A DNA stretch of 64,000 bases from assembly GCA_964398785.1 (NCBI GenBank), contig CAYNNQ010000010.1:13656-77655 (forward strand), written 5' to 3'. Of the stretch, positions 9,438-16,941 are shown piece by piece (the first letter of the stretch is position 1; each line of letters opens with the position of its first letter). The stretch is from CAYNNQ01 sp964398785 (GTDB lineage: Bacteria > Desulfobacterota > Desulfovibrionia > Desulfovibrionales > Desulfonatronovibrionaceae). The notes below the pieces were generated by a model. That model was not told the origin of the DNA, did not search any database, and saw only the letters and a list, made by a program, of their open reading frames with translations. Position numbers and translations under genes: made by a program.

Positions 9438-10242
9438 AAAACTCCCCGTAGTATTATCGGTAACCTCGGGCAAGGGCGGAGTGGGCAAGACGAACATGGC
9501 TGTAAACCTTGCCCATTGCCTGGCGCGTATGGATAAAAACGTCCTTCTTTTGGATGCGGACCTGGGACTTGCCAATGTGGACGTATTATTAGGCATGACC
9601 CCGCCGTATAATATATTCCATTTATTTCAGTCCGAGGTCTCCTTAAAAGAAATAATTTTTGAGACAGATTACGGTTTTAGCATCCTCCCTGCTTCCTCAG
9701 GGGTCACTGAAATGCTTTCCCTGGACTCCGGGCAGAAGATCGAGTTGCTCGAATCCATGGACTATTTGGATAAATCTTTGGATTTTCTTATCGTGGATAC
9801 TGCCGCGGGGATAAACGACACTGTACTATACTTCAATCTGGCGGTTCAGGAAAGGATTGTCGTCCTCACCCCGGAACCGACGTCATTGACCGATGCGTAT
9901 GCCCTTATAAAAATATTGAAGAATCAGCACGGAATAAACAGATTTCGGGTAGTGGTAAACATGTGTCGAACCCCGGAGGACGGCCGGGAGGTATTCAAAA
10001 AACTCTACGCCGCCTGCGACCATTTTCTCGAGGGGGTAGCCCTGGACCTGACCGGAATCATCCCCCTGGACCCGGAAATAAAAAAATCGGTCGGGCTACA
10101 GATCCCGTTTACAGCCCAGCCTTCCGGGGATGCTTCAGAAGCAGTACAGGACTGTGCCCAAAAAATAACCAACTGGAAACCGGCTAAACAATTAGATGGA
10201 AACATCAAATTCTTCTGGAAAAAACTCCTCTTCCAAGAATAA
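9430..10242 (+). CDS. flhG: MinD-like ATPase FlhG (FleN)
   Basis: FlhG limits flagellar number by stimulating FlhF GTPase activity and binding flagellar regulators or switch proteins. The 270-residue sequence has the deviant Walker A motif KGGVGKT (15-21), with the MinD-type first lysine. It also has the switch segment DADLGLANVDVLLG and the DTAAG motif. The C-terminal amphipathic segment (WKKLLFQE) may bind membrane. It overlaps flhF by 8 bases and runs 47 bases into the fliA frame. Confidence 0.93.
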   Translation: MSKKLPVVLSVTSGKGGVGKTNMAVNLAHCLARMDKNVLLLDADLGLANVDVLLGMTPPYNIFHLFQSEVSLKEIIFETDYGFSILPASSGVTEMLSLDSGQKIELLESMDYLDKSLDFLIVDTAAGINDTVLYFNLAVQERIVVLTPEPTSLTDAYALIKILKNQHGINRFRVVVNMCRTPEDGREVFKKLYAACDHFLEGVALDLTGIIPLDPEIKKSVGLQIPFTAQPSGDASEAVQDCAQKITNWKPAKQLDGNIKFFWKKLLFQE

Positions 10243-10984
10243 CTCCTGGGCTGTCTTGGAACAGCCGGGAGTCGAGTTCAACGGGTTGAATCCGTCCACG
10301 CAGGAGCGGATCATTCGGGAGTACGCCCCGAAAATAAAGATCACCGCCTTGCGCTTAAAGCATAAGCTTCCCAAACACGTGGACTTGGAGGAGTTGATTA
10401 GCGCCGGTACCTTGGGATTGATGGAAGCTCTGCGTAATTTCGAACCTTCCCAAAACATAAAGTTCGAAACATTTGCGGACAACCGAATTCGGGGAGCCAT
10501 GCTCGATGAACTGCGCAAAATGGATTGGCTCTCTCGGGGCCTTCGGAAAAGAATCAAACAAATAGAGGAAGTCATGCATTATTTTGAACAAAAAAACGGG
10601 GAGTTGCCGGAGATAGAAAAAATCCAGGAAAAGACCGGGCTGAGTGAGCAGGAGATAGAGGAAGGCCTGAGCGCCTTGGACAACCAATTGTGCATAAACT
10701 TTGACGCTATTCAGCACAGCCAGTCCTTCCAGCAGGAGGAGAACCGGGAGAACAGTCCCCTCCCCTCTGCCTTGTTCCAAGATATTGTTGACAAATTGAG
10801 CAAACTTGTTGATGAATTAACTTACAAGGAACAATTGGTTCTCTCCCTATATTATGTAGAGGAGTTGACCATGAAAGAAGTTGCGGAGATAATGGTGGTT
10901 ACGGAGGGACGGATATCTCAACTGCATTCTCAGTCCCTGACAAAATTAAGAAAAAAATTTACTGAAAAATACGGGAGCTACTAG
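10196..10984 (+). CDS. fliA: Flagellar sigma factor FliA (sigma-28)
   Basis: This is a 262-residue sigma-70 family factor of the FliA/WhiG class, which transcribes late flagellar and chemotaxis genes. Region 2 is recognisable from DLEELISAGTLGLMEALRNF and FETFADNRIRGAMLDELRK, with the class-typical WLSRGLRKR segment. Region 3 contains LPEIEKIQEKTGLS. Region 4 is YKEQLVLSLYYVEELTMKEV followed by a helix-turn-helix. It starts inside the end of flhG and is followed after 12 bases by cheY. No flgM anti-sigma gene was recognised in the window. Confidence 0.95.
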   Translation: METSNSSGKNSSSKNNSWAVLEQPGVEFNGLNPSTQERIIREYAPKIKITALRLKHKLPKHVDLEELISAGTLGLMEALRNFEPSQNIKFETFADNRIRGAMLDELRKMDWLSRGLRKRIKQIEEVMHYFEQKNGELPEIEKIQEKTGLSEQEIEEGLSALDNQLCINFDAIQHSQSFQQEENRENSPLPSALFQDIVDKLSKLVDELTYKEQLVLSLYYVEELTMKEVAEIMVVTEGRISQLHSQSLTKLRKKFTEKYGSY

Positions 10985-10996
10985 GGGAGGAGATAT

Positions 10997-11380
10997 ATGG
11001 CGGAAATAGATAAAAATATGCGGGTTCTCATAGTTGACGACTTCTCCACCATGCGCAGAATAATCAAAAATATCATGCGCCAGTTGGGGTACAACAACAT
11101 TGTCGAAGCCGACGATGGTACAACTGCTTGGGAAACTCTAAACAAAGACAAAATTGACTTCATCATAAGTGACTGGAACATGCCCAAAATGAGTGGGATA
11201 GAACTTTTGCGCAAAGTAAGGGCCAGTGAAGAATTTGCTGACCTCCCTTTTCTCATGGTTACTGCTGAAGCCCAGCAGGAAAATATTATAGAAGCAGTGC
11301 AGGCCAAGGTGTCCAATTATATTGTCAAACCGTTTACAGCTGAAACTTTGGGACAAAAAATAGACAAAATATTCGAATAA
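10997..11380 (+). CDS. cheY: Chemotaxis response regulator CheY
   Basis: This single-domain receiver (127 residues) relays CheA phosphorylation to the flagellar switch. The acidic pocket D14-D15, phospho-acceptor D59 (ISDWNMPKMSG), T89 and K111 (VKPF) are all present. There is no output domain. It is preceded by a strong GGAGGAG ribosome-binding site and lies in the flagellar operon between fliA and a FliL-like gene. The family assignment is secure. It may be one of several CheY paralogues in the genome. Confidence 0.95.
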   Translation: MAEIDKNMRVLIVDDFSTMRRIIKNIMRQLGYNNIVEADDGTTAWETLNKDKIDFIISDWNMPKMSGIELLRKVRASEEFADLPFLMVTAEAQQENIIEAVQAKVSNYIVKPFTAETLGQKIDKIFE

Positions 11381-11395
11381 ACAATCTATTAAAAT

Positions 11396-12130
11396 ATGCT
11401 CCTTTTAGTACCGGAAGATTCTTCGGAAAAACCAGATCATGCGCAATCCGGCGAACGAGAAAACGGGGAGGACCAATCCCAGGAAAATGTAAATCTGGAT
11501 CAAGCCGATCAGGGACAGGACCGGAGTAAAGAAAAAGTTGAACTGGATCTGGACGATGCACCTTTCCTAGACGAAGACGCCGAAGAGGAATCCGGGGAAC
11601 AGGAAAAAGAAGAAGAAAAGGAGCAAGAGGCAGGGGAAGAAGAGGAAGAAAAAACCCGTCCTTTTTGGAAAAGATGGTGGTTTTTAGGCGCAGCCTCTGT
11701 GCTTCTCCTTCTGATTGCTGGCGGGATATTGACTTTCTTTTTGGCGAAAGAACCCACTCCCCCGGCAAAGAGCGAATCTTCGGAAAAAAAACAGACAAAA
11801 AAAGCTACAAAAGAACCCAAAAACAAGACAGAAGAGGATATTGACCTCAAAGAATTCTGGATCCCCCATTCTACAGATAACGGGACGGTGTTTTTGACCT
11901 GTAAGTTTACCTTGAGCACTTCAAAAGAAAAACTCGCATGGGAGATAAAGCGCAAGAACCTTATTATTCGGGATGCAATATACTACTATTTGAAAAACAA
12001 GGAACTATTGTTCTTACGCAACAAGGACAACGCGGAAAAACTGAAAAAGGACATCCTCAGTGTAATCAATCAATACCTGAGCAATGGACAGATAAACAAC
12101 CTCTTGATTGAAAAATACCTAATAAAATAA
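11396..12130 (+). CDS. FliL-like basal-body-associated protein with acidic N-terminus
   Basis: This 244-residue protein has one membrane helix at about 95-117. The cytoplasmic segment is unusually long and acidic (about 90 residues, with glutamate runs around 62-86). The periplasmic part has a basic linker followed by a FliL-like fold ending in LIKEYLIK-type sequence (VINQYLSN, LLIEKYLIK). FliL proteins surround stators and support torque. Position directly after cheY in a flagellar operon supports the call, although sequence similarity to FliL is limited. The ribosome-binding site before the ATG is weak, so the true start could lie further in. Confidence 0.7.
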   Translation: MLLLVPEDSSEKPDHAQSGERENGEDQSQENVNLDQADQGQDRSKEKVELDLDDAPFLDEDAEEESGEQEKEEEKEQEAGEEEEEKTRPFWKRWWFLGAASVLLLLIAGGILTFFLAKEPTPPAKSESSEKKQTKKATKEPKNKTEEDIDLKEFWIPHSTDNGTVFLTCKFTLSTSKEKLAWEIKRKNLIIRDAIYYYLKNKELLFLRNKDNAEKLKKDILSVINQYLSNGQINNLLIEKYLIK

Positions 12131-12201
12131 GTTTGTTTCGCCCGCGGATTTTGGAGTTCACCGCCTTTTTTTAATGCAATACTAGGACGCTTGCATAGCT
12201 A

Positions 12202-12385
12202 ATTCTTGTCCGGAAATTCAAAAAATTCCGGGTTTAGAAATATCACCTTTCCAATTCGGAAATGATATTTTTTCCGTTTAACAAGGAAATTGAGTACTTA
12301 GGAGCGAGCGTATCTTAATACGTAAGCGAATAATTACGAAAATTGACCCCGTTAAAATGGAAAAGGGCCATTTCCGGATGGAAAC
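12202..12385 (+). repeat. Family A MITE-like element, copy 3
   Basis: This 184-bp copy is flanked by TA at 12200-12201 and 12386-12387. It lies between the FliL-like gene and the next motility-linked open frame, in the same orientation as its relatives. Confidence 0.82.
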
Positions 12386-12729
12386 TAGCTAATTGCCTCG
12401 TTTTTTGAAACAAGGAAAATCCCATCCCTGGCCCAAAAGATATCCGACACGCGAAATGGCCGTTTAATATGTCGAGGGCTGAAAAACCTTCTTTATCCAT
12501 CCATCGAAAATCTTTTTGCTGACAAACCCGCCCAGGATACCTATAATAGATTTACGGCATCATAATTGCTGCACTAATAAAAGGGTTGGCACCTATTTTT
12601 TGCCCTGAATTAAGCAGGCAAGATGCCATCCAGATGATGTTCAGTTAGTTTTTATCCGGATATCAGGAATTTCCGTAATGAGGAATAGCGGGTTTCCTGT
12701 GCGGCCTAAAGAAAAAGCACGACAGATTT
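12386..12729. other. Intergenic region with a family A remnant
   Basis: This stretch lies between copy 3 and the 109-residue frame. It contains a diverged left end of family A at about 12648-12706, preceded by TA. No RNA gene or terminator was recognised. A TTGGCAC at 12586-12592 resembles half of a sigma-54 promoter, but the second half is misplaced by two bases. Confidence 0.5.
12648..12706 (+). repeat. Family A remnant (5' end only)
   Basis: The left terminal repeat is recognisable (GTTTTTATCCGGA) and the first internal hairpin region is partly kept (AATTTCC). Similarity fades after about 58 bases. A TA precedes it at 12646-12647. It looks like an old, truncated copy and suggests the family has been resident for some time. 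Confidence 0.55.
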
Positions 12730-13059
12730 ATGAGCCTCTATCAGCAAGTGCCCATATTAATCTCCCAGACACCCACTTTGCAGAAATTTCAAGTGGCCAG
12801 TCAGAATCAGCCCCATGTCCAGCAGACCTTCTTGGGAGCACTTGCGGTGGAGAAACACAAGAAAGAAGCCCAACAAGTAACCAAAACAGAAAAGAGCGAT
12901 TCCAATTTATTTATTAAAAAGGAAAAGCAGGAGCACAAAAAACACAGGGAGGCACCCCATTCAAGCCAGGCTGAATCTGAAGAGCAAGAGACCGCCGAAT
13001 ATGAGGACGACCCGAATATTGAACCCGGTTTGGGCAATATTTTGAACACGGAAGTTTAG
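12730..13059 (+). CDS. Hypothetical protein in motility region
   Basis: This 109-residue hydrophilic protein has no recognised domain. The N-terminal part is Gln-rich (QKFQVASQNQPHVQQ), the middle is Lys/His-rich (KKEKQEHKKHRE), and an acidic stretch (EEQETAEYEDD) precedes the C-terminal LGNILNTEV. No membrane segment or signal peptide is seen. It lies 14 bases before the next gene, so the two are probably co-transcribed. No good ribosome-binding site precedes the ATG, so the start is uncertain. Placement after the flagellar operon suggests, but does not show, a motility link. Confidence 0.6.
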   Translation: MSLYQQVPILISQTPTLQKFQVASQNQPHVQQTFLGALAVEKHKKEAQQVTKTEKSDSNLFIKKEKQEHKKHREAPHSSQAESEEQETAEYEDDPNIEPGLGNILNTEV

Positions 13060-13073
13060 GCATTTTTTTAACC

Positions 13074-13502
13074 ATGGACTCCCTACATTGGACAATTTTC
13101 GCTACCAGCATTATAGAGGCCTTTCTTCTTTTATTGGTACTATTTTTCTTTGTTCGCCTAAAACGGTCTGAAGCCGCGCTGGACAAAATGCAAAAAAGCC
13201 AACAGGACTTCCTGGAAAAGCTAAAATTCAACAATTCACTGGAACAGGAGCTGGTAGAAAGTTTTCAGGAAAGACAGAACGAACTGCTCAACCTGGAAGA
13301 AAAGCTGGAATCCCGAGCCCAGGAATTGCGCAACTTGTTGGAAACAGCTGATGGATTCGCCAAATCCCCTCATTTTGTCCGCCAATCCATATTAAAAGGA
13401 TACAGGCAGGGAAAAAGCATTGAGGACTTGACGCATTCCAGTGGGTTGTCCAGGGACGAAATTGAACTAATAATAGAAAGCGAACGGGAACAAGGAAGCT
13501 GA
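13074..13502 (+). CDS. Membrane-anchored coiled-coil protein (DUF2802-like)
   Basis: The 142-residue product has an N-terminal membrane helix (about 7-28). A coiled coil follows (about 35-95). The C-terminal segment, SILKGYRQGKSIEDLTHSSG then LSRDEIELI, resembles a small helix-turn-helix-like DUF2802 module often coded beside flagellar genes. The helix probably leaves the coiled coil in the cytoplasm. The gene lies between two other short unknown genes downstream of the flagellar operon. Function is unknown. Confidence 0.65.
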   Translation: MDSLHWTIFATSIIEAFLLLLVLFFFVRLKRSEAALDKMQKSQQDFLEKLKFNNSLEQELVESFQERQNELLNLEEKLESRAQELRNLLETADGFAKSPHFVRQSILKGYRQGKSIEDLTHSSGLSRDEIELIIESEREQGS

Positions 13503-13585
13503 ACAAAAAAAGCAACCCTTTTTAATATTACCTGCAATCTGGGCTATATTTTTGTTGGCCCTCGCCCGAATCAGGTAAACTCGCA

Positions 13586-13918
13586 TTGCCTGAACCAGAG
13601 TATATCCTAATACCCAAGCAACTTATGCGCATCAGCGAAAAGACACACCAGCGTCTGTTAGGTTACGGCGGCAATCCGCGCCAAATAAAATTCCGTAAGC
13701 ATTACAGAGTCGGTGCTATTGTCTCCGGATACATCCTGGAATACACAGAAAAGAAAATCGCCTTGGTACGTATTGAGGACATGACACTGATTGCCAGTAT
13801 CCGCCCCGGTTACCCGGAAGGGAAAATATTGTCGTTCCAAGTAATTACGCTATACCCGGAAATTCAACTCCAGGAGTTGGACACAGACGGATATCAAGGT
13901 CTTAACCTCTTGGTTTAG
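13586..13918 (+). CDS. Conserved hypothetical protein upstream of dus
   Basis: This 110-residue protein is predicted to be soluble and rich in beta-strand-like segments (VGAIVSGYILEYTEKKIALV, then RIEDMTLIAS). No domain was recognised. The frame opens with TTG at 13586, with an AGG about 10 bases upstream. No better ATG exists near the beginning; the next ATG (LMRIS) would remove 13 residues. It ends two bases before the dihydrouridine synthase ATG, so the two are almost certainly co-transcribed. Function cannot be assigned. Confidence 0.6.
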   Translation: MPEPEYILIPKQLMRISEKTHQRLLGYGGNPRQIKFRKHYRVGAIVSGYILEYTEKKIALVRIEDMTLIASIRPGYPEGKILSFQVITLYPEIQLQELDTDGYQGLNLLV

Positions 13919-13920
13919 TT

Positions 13921-14901
13921 ATGGATACCCCTGAACTCCCCATAAATAATGCCGCTCCCTGGCTCGCTCCGGTTTCTGGATACACGGACCTTCCCTTCCG
14001 GATTTTATGCCGCAAGTACGGATGCCGTGTGGCCTGCACGGAGATGGTAAGCGCCAAGGGGGTATTGTATGGACATACGGGGACAATGGATTTATTGCGC
14101 ACTGACCCTGCGGATAGTCCTTTAGTGGTACAATTATTTGGCGCGGACCCTTGGATAATCGCCCAAGCAGCCCTCAATCTGCAAGGACATGGTTTTACCT
14201 ATTTCGATCTAAACTGTGGATGCTCTATAAAAAAGGTCACCAAATCCGGGGCGGGAGCGGCCCTTCTTCGCACCCCGGACAGGCTCATGCACATAGCCGA
14301 ACACCTGATTGAAGTAGCCGGAAAAGGGAATGCCGGATTCAAGCTGCGCTTGGGATGGGATAGATACACCCCCAACTACCTGGAGACGGCTTTAGAGTTG
14401 GAAAAATTAGGGGCCGGATGGATAACTTTGCATCCCAGGTTCGCCAAGCAAAAATTCACAGGTACAGCCACATGGTCCGCCATCAAGGAATTAAAGAGGC
14501 ACCTACGGATACCGGTTATTGCCAGCGGGGATATTTTCAGCGTCCAGGATGCCGCTCACTGCCTGAATGAAACTAAAGCGGATACAGTAATGTTTGCCCG
14601 AGGGGCCCTCCAGGACCCCTTGATATTTATCCGTTTTCAAAAGATTATATCTTCCTATCCAAAGGAGAAAATCGATTTCCCCTCCCTGACCACTTTGCTG
14701 GAGGAACTTGTTTCCTTGTATAAAATATGGGACAGTCCAAATAAAAGAGGGCTATTGAGGATGCGCAGGCTCGGTCCTAAAATAATCCGTAATATTGCGG
14801 ACGCGAGTTTCTTCCGCAAAAGGGCCTGCCTTTGCCGGACATGGGAGGAAATGTCCGCATTGATTTCCGAGATAGAATCCCGGAACTGGTGCGGGCAATA
14901 A
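13921..14901 (+). CDS. tRNA-dihydrouridine synthase (Dus family)
   Basis: This is an FMN-dependent reductase that converts uridine to dihydrouridine in tRNA. Its 326 residues show the start of the TIM barrel (APVSGYTDLPFRILCRKYG), the QLFGADP segment, and the DLNCGC motif with catalytic Cys101. The usual proline after this cysteine is serine here. KLRLGWD and the phosphate-binding GDIF and FARGALQDP segments follow. The Dus family is certain. The DusB subgroup is probable, but the specific uridine is not predictable. The gene sits between an unknown gene and ispH. Confidence 0.9.
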   Translation: MDTPELPINNAAPWLAPVSGYTDLPFRILCRKYGCRVACTEMVSAKGVLYGHTGTMDLLRTDPADSPLVVQLFGADPWIIAQAALNLQGHGFTYFDLNCGCSIKKVTKSGAGAALLRTPDRLMHIAEHLIEVAGKGNAGFKLRLGWDRYTPNYLETALELEKLGAGWITLHPRFAKQKFTGTATWSAIKELKRHLRIPVIASGDIFSVQDAAHCLNETKADTVMFARGALQDPLIFIRFQKIISSYPKEKIDFPSLTTLLEELVSLYKIWDSPNKRGLLRMRRLGPKIIRNIADASFFRKRACLCRTWEEMSALISEIESRNWCGQ

Positions 14902-14937
14902 CATATTCCTTATAAACACGTTAACTCCCCACGATAT

Positions 14938-15798
14938 ATGATGCACAACCAAAAGCCGGAAATATACCTTGCGGATACTGCCGGATTCTGTATGGGTGTA
15001 AGTCTAGCCCTGCAAAAACTGGACAAAGCGCTTGCCGAAAATGTAAAAGACCGGATATGCACCCTGGGCCCAATAATACACAATCCCCAGGTATTAGAGC
15101 AATATAAAGAAAAAGGGGTGGTCTTTTTGGAAGAGGCGGGCCAGGCCCGCGCCGGGGACCGCGTAATCATTCGGGCCCATGGTATCCCTGTGGAAAAAGA
15201 AAGGGAGCTCAACCACCTTGGAGCCATCGTAATAGATGCAACTTGCCCCAAAGTAAAAAAGGCCCAACAAGCCATTCACAAAATGAGCTCATCCAACCAC
15301 CTGCTTCTCTTCGGGGAGCCAGACCATCCCGAAGTGGAAGGGTTATTGAGCTATGCCCAGGGAAGTTGGGACATAATTGAAAGTGAAGCCCATCTTGACT
15401 CCCTGCAGGTATGGCCGGAAAAGCGCTACATGCTAACCGCCCAGACCACGCAGGATCGGACACAGTTTGAATCCATGCGGGAAATACTCTCCGCTCACCT
15501 GGGTCCCAACCTACAGATAGCGGACACTATATGCGAGGCCACCCGCAACAGGCAACTGGAAGCTATTCACATCGCCCGAGAGGTGGACTTCATGATAGTT
15601 ATCGGGGGCAAAATAAGTGGAAACACTCGCCGGCTGGTACAGGTAATAGAGGACCAAAATGTCCCAACTCAACACATAGAGACAGAACAGGAACTGGAAA
15701 AAAGGAAATTAAGCGAGTATTCCCGAATAGGCATCACTGCCGGGGCGTCCACACCGGGAGATATAATCCGGCAGGTAGTACAAAGTATCGAACAATAA
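14938..15798 (+). CDS. ispH: 4-hydroxy-3-methylbut-2-enyl diphosphate reductase
   Basis: IspH performs the last step of the MEP isoprenoid pathway, making IPP and DMAPP with a [4Fe-4S] cluster. The three cluster cysteines are visible at residues 18 (GFCMGV), 103 (DATCPKV) and 199 (TICEATRNRQ). Substrate-binding histidines include H81 (RAHG) and H130 (PDHPEV), and the QTTQ motif is at 169-172. Length (286) is slightly short but complete. Two ATGs open the frame (14938 and 14941) and either could be used. It is followed 10 bases later by cheV, an unrelated function in the same transcript. Confidence 0.94.
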   Translation: MMHNQKPEIYLADTAGFCMGVSLALQKLDKALAENVKDRICTLGPIIHNPQVLEQYKEKGVVFLEEAGQARAGDRVIIRAHGIPVEKERELNHLGAIVIDATCPKVKKAQQAIHKMSSSNHLLLFGEPDHPEVEGLLSYAQGSWDIIESEAHLDSLQVWPEKRYMLTAQTTQDRTQFESMREILSAHLGPNLQIADTICEATRNRQLEAIHIAREVDFMIVIGGKISGNTRRLVQVIEDQNVPTQHIETEQELEKRKLSEYSRIGITAGASTPGDIIRQVVQSIEQ

Positions 15799-15808
15799 GG
15801 GACAAGAA

Positions 15809-16759
15809 ATGGAGCACACAAACATACTTCTGGAGTCCGGAACCAACGAACTGGAAATTGTGGAATTTTTTATAGACGAGGATGAAAACGGTAATTACCG
15901 CGGATACTACGGAGTAAACGTAGCCAAAGTCCTGGAAATAATCAGGCGTCCCTCCAAGATCACCGAACTGCCCCATTTACCCCATCCATCGGTATTGGGA
16001 GCCTTTAAGCAGCGTTCCGGGGTGATTCCTTTGGTAGACATGAGCCACTGGCTGGGCAAAAAGAAAATACAAAACAGTGACGCCAAGATTATAGTTACTG
16101 AATTCAACAACATAATAAATGGTTTTCTGGTTTCCGGAGTGAACCGTATTCACCGCGTCAGCTGGGAAGATGTAGAGCCCCCCGGAGAATATGTCTCCCA
16201 TTTTAGTGACAATTCGGTAATTGGGGTAGTCAAGATTGAAGGACGGATAATCTTCCTGGTGGACCTGGAAAAAATAATCGGGGAAATCCACCCTGACTCT
16301 TCTCTCAATCTGCCATCCAATCTGGAGGGGTATGCCGGAGGGCAATACAAGGCCTTGGTCGCGGACGACTCCTCCCTACTGCGCAAAATGCTGGGTAGCA
16401 TGCTGCAAAAGGCCGGTTTCAACGTGGTGGAACTTACCAACGGAGGTGAAGCGTGGGAATATATCCAGGAACTGCGCAAACAGTGTCAGGATGAAGGAAA
16501 AAAGATCACCGCGTATCTGAATATAGTAATTTCGGACATAGAGATGCCCACCATGGACGGCATGCATCTAACAAAGAAAATCAAAGAAGACTCAGAGCTC
16601 AAGGTTTTGCCGGTGGTTTTATTCTCTTCTCTGATTAGCGAAAAGCTTCGGCACAAAGGCCACTCCGTGGGGGCGGACGACCAAATCTCCAAACCGGAAG
16701 TCGGAGAATTGGCTCAAAGGGCAACAGCACTTATAGAAAAATCTCTAGAAAAGACCTGA
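15809..16759 (+). CDS. cheV: Chemotaxis coupling protein CheV
   Basis: CheV joins a CheW-like coupling domain to a receiver domain and links receptors to CheA in a phosphorylation-adjustable way. Here the CheW-like domain covers about residues 14-160 and includes GYYGVNVAKVLEIIRRP and RSGVIPLVDMSHWLG. The receiver domain covers about 180-312, with the acidic pair at ADDSS, the phospho-acceptor in VISDIEMPTMDG, and a conserved lysine in ISKPE. Length (316) is typical. It ends just before a strong bidirectional terminator. Confidence 0.93.
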   Translation: MEHTNILLESGTNELEIVEFFIDEDENGNYRGYYGVNVAKVLEIIRRPSKITELPHLPHPSVLGAFKQRSGVIPLVDMSHWLGKKKIQNSDAKIIVTEFNNIINGFLVSGVNRIHRVSWEDVEPPGEYVSHFSDNSVIGVVKIEGRIIFLVDLEKIIGEIHPDSSLNLPSNLEGYAGGQYKALVADDSSLLRKMLGSMLQKAGFNVVELTNGGEAWEYIQELRKQCQDEGKKITAYLNIVISDIEMPTMDGMHLTKKIKEDSELKVLPVVLFSSLISEKLRHKGHSVGADDQISKPEVGELAQRATALIEKSLEKT

Positions 16760-16762
16760 AAA

Positions 16763-16800
16763 AAGGCCCCGCCAGGAGTTATATTACCCAACGGGGCCTT
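16763..16800. terminator. Bidirectional terminator between cheV and the NSS transporter operon
   Basis: AAGGCCCCG (16763-16771) pairs perfectly with CGGGGCCTT (16792-16800) across a 20-base loop. A-rich sequence lies on the left and T-containing sequence at the right. It lies between convergent genes, so it can stop transcription from both sides. Confidence 0.75.
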
Positions 16801-16827
16801 AATCTCTATCAGCTGAATCCAGCCAAA

Positions 16828-16929
16828 TCACGTATTGCGTTTTTTAATTGCGACGCGCAGGCAAACAAGGGCTCCACCCCATGTAATACCCAACCCCAGA
16901 ATCATCATTATAATAGCTCCTGCACTCAT
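16828..16929 (-). CDS. MetS-like small subunit of NSS transporter
   Basis: This 33-residue protein was found by reading the strand downstream of the transporter. It begins MSAGAIIMMILGLGITWGGA and ends VAIKKRNT. It has a single membrane helix with a basic C-terminus, as in the small subunits of MetPS-type sodium-dependent amino acid importers. A very strong GGAGGGG ribosome-binding site lies 6 bases before the ATG. The gene begins 12 bases after the large subunit stop, so both are read from one transcript. In known systems (Corynebacterium MetS) the peptide is needed for transport. That role here is inferred from family and position. Confidence 0.8.
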   Translation of the reverse strand: MSAGAIIMMILGLGITWGGALVCLRVAIKKRNT

Positions 16930-16941
16930 AGACCCCTCCAA

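Noticed and set aside
12586..12604. Sigma-54 promoter candidate TTGGCAC upstream of the 109-residue gene
   Set aside because: The GG and GC elements are 12 bases apart and the sigma-54 consensus needs 10.
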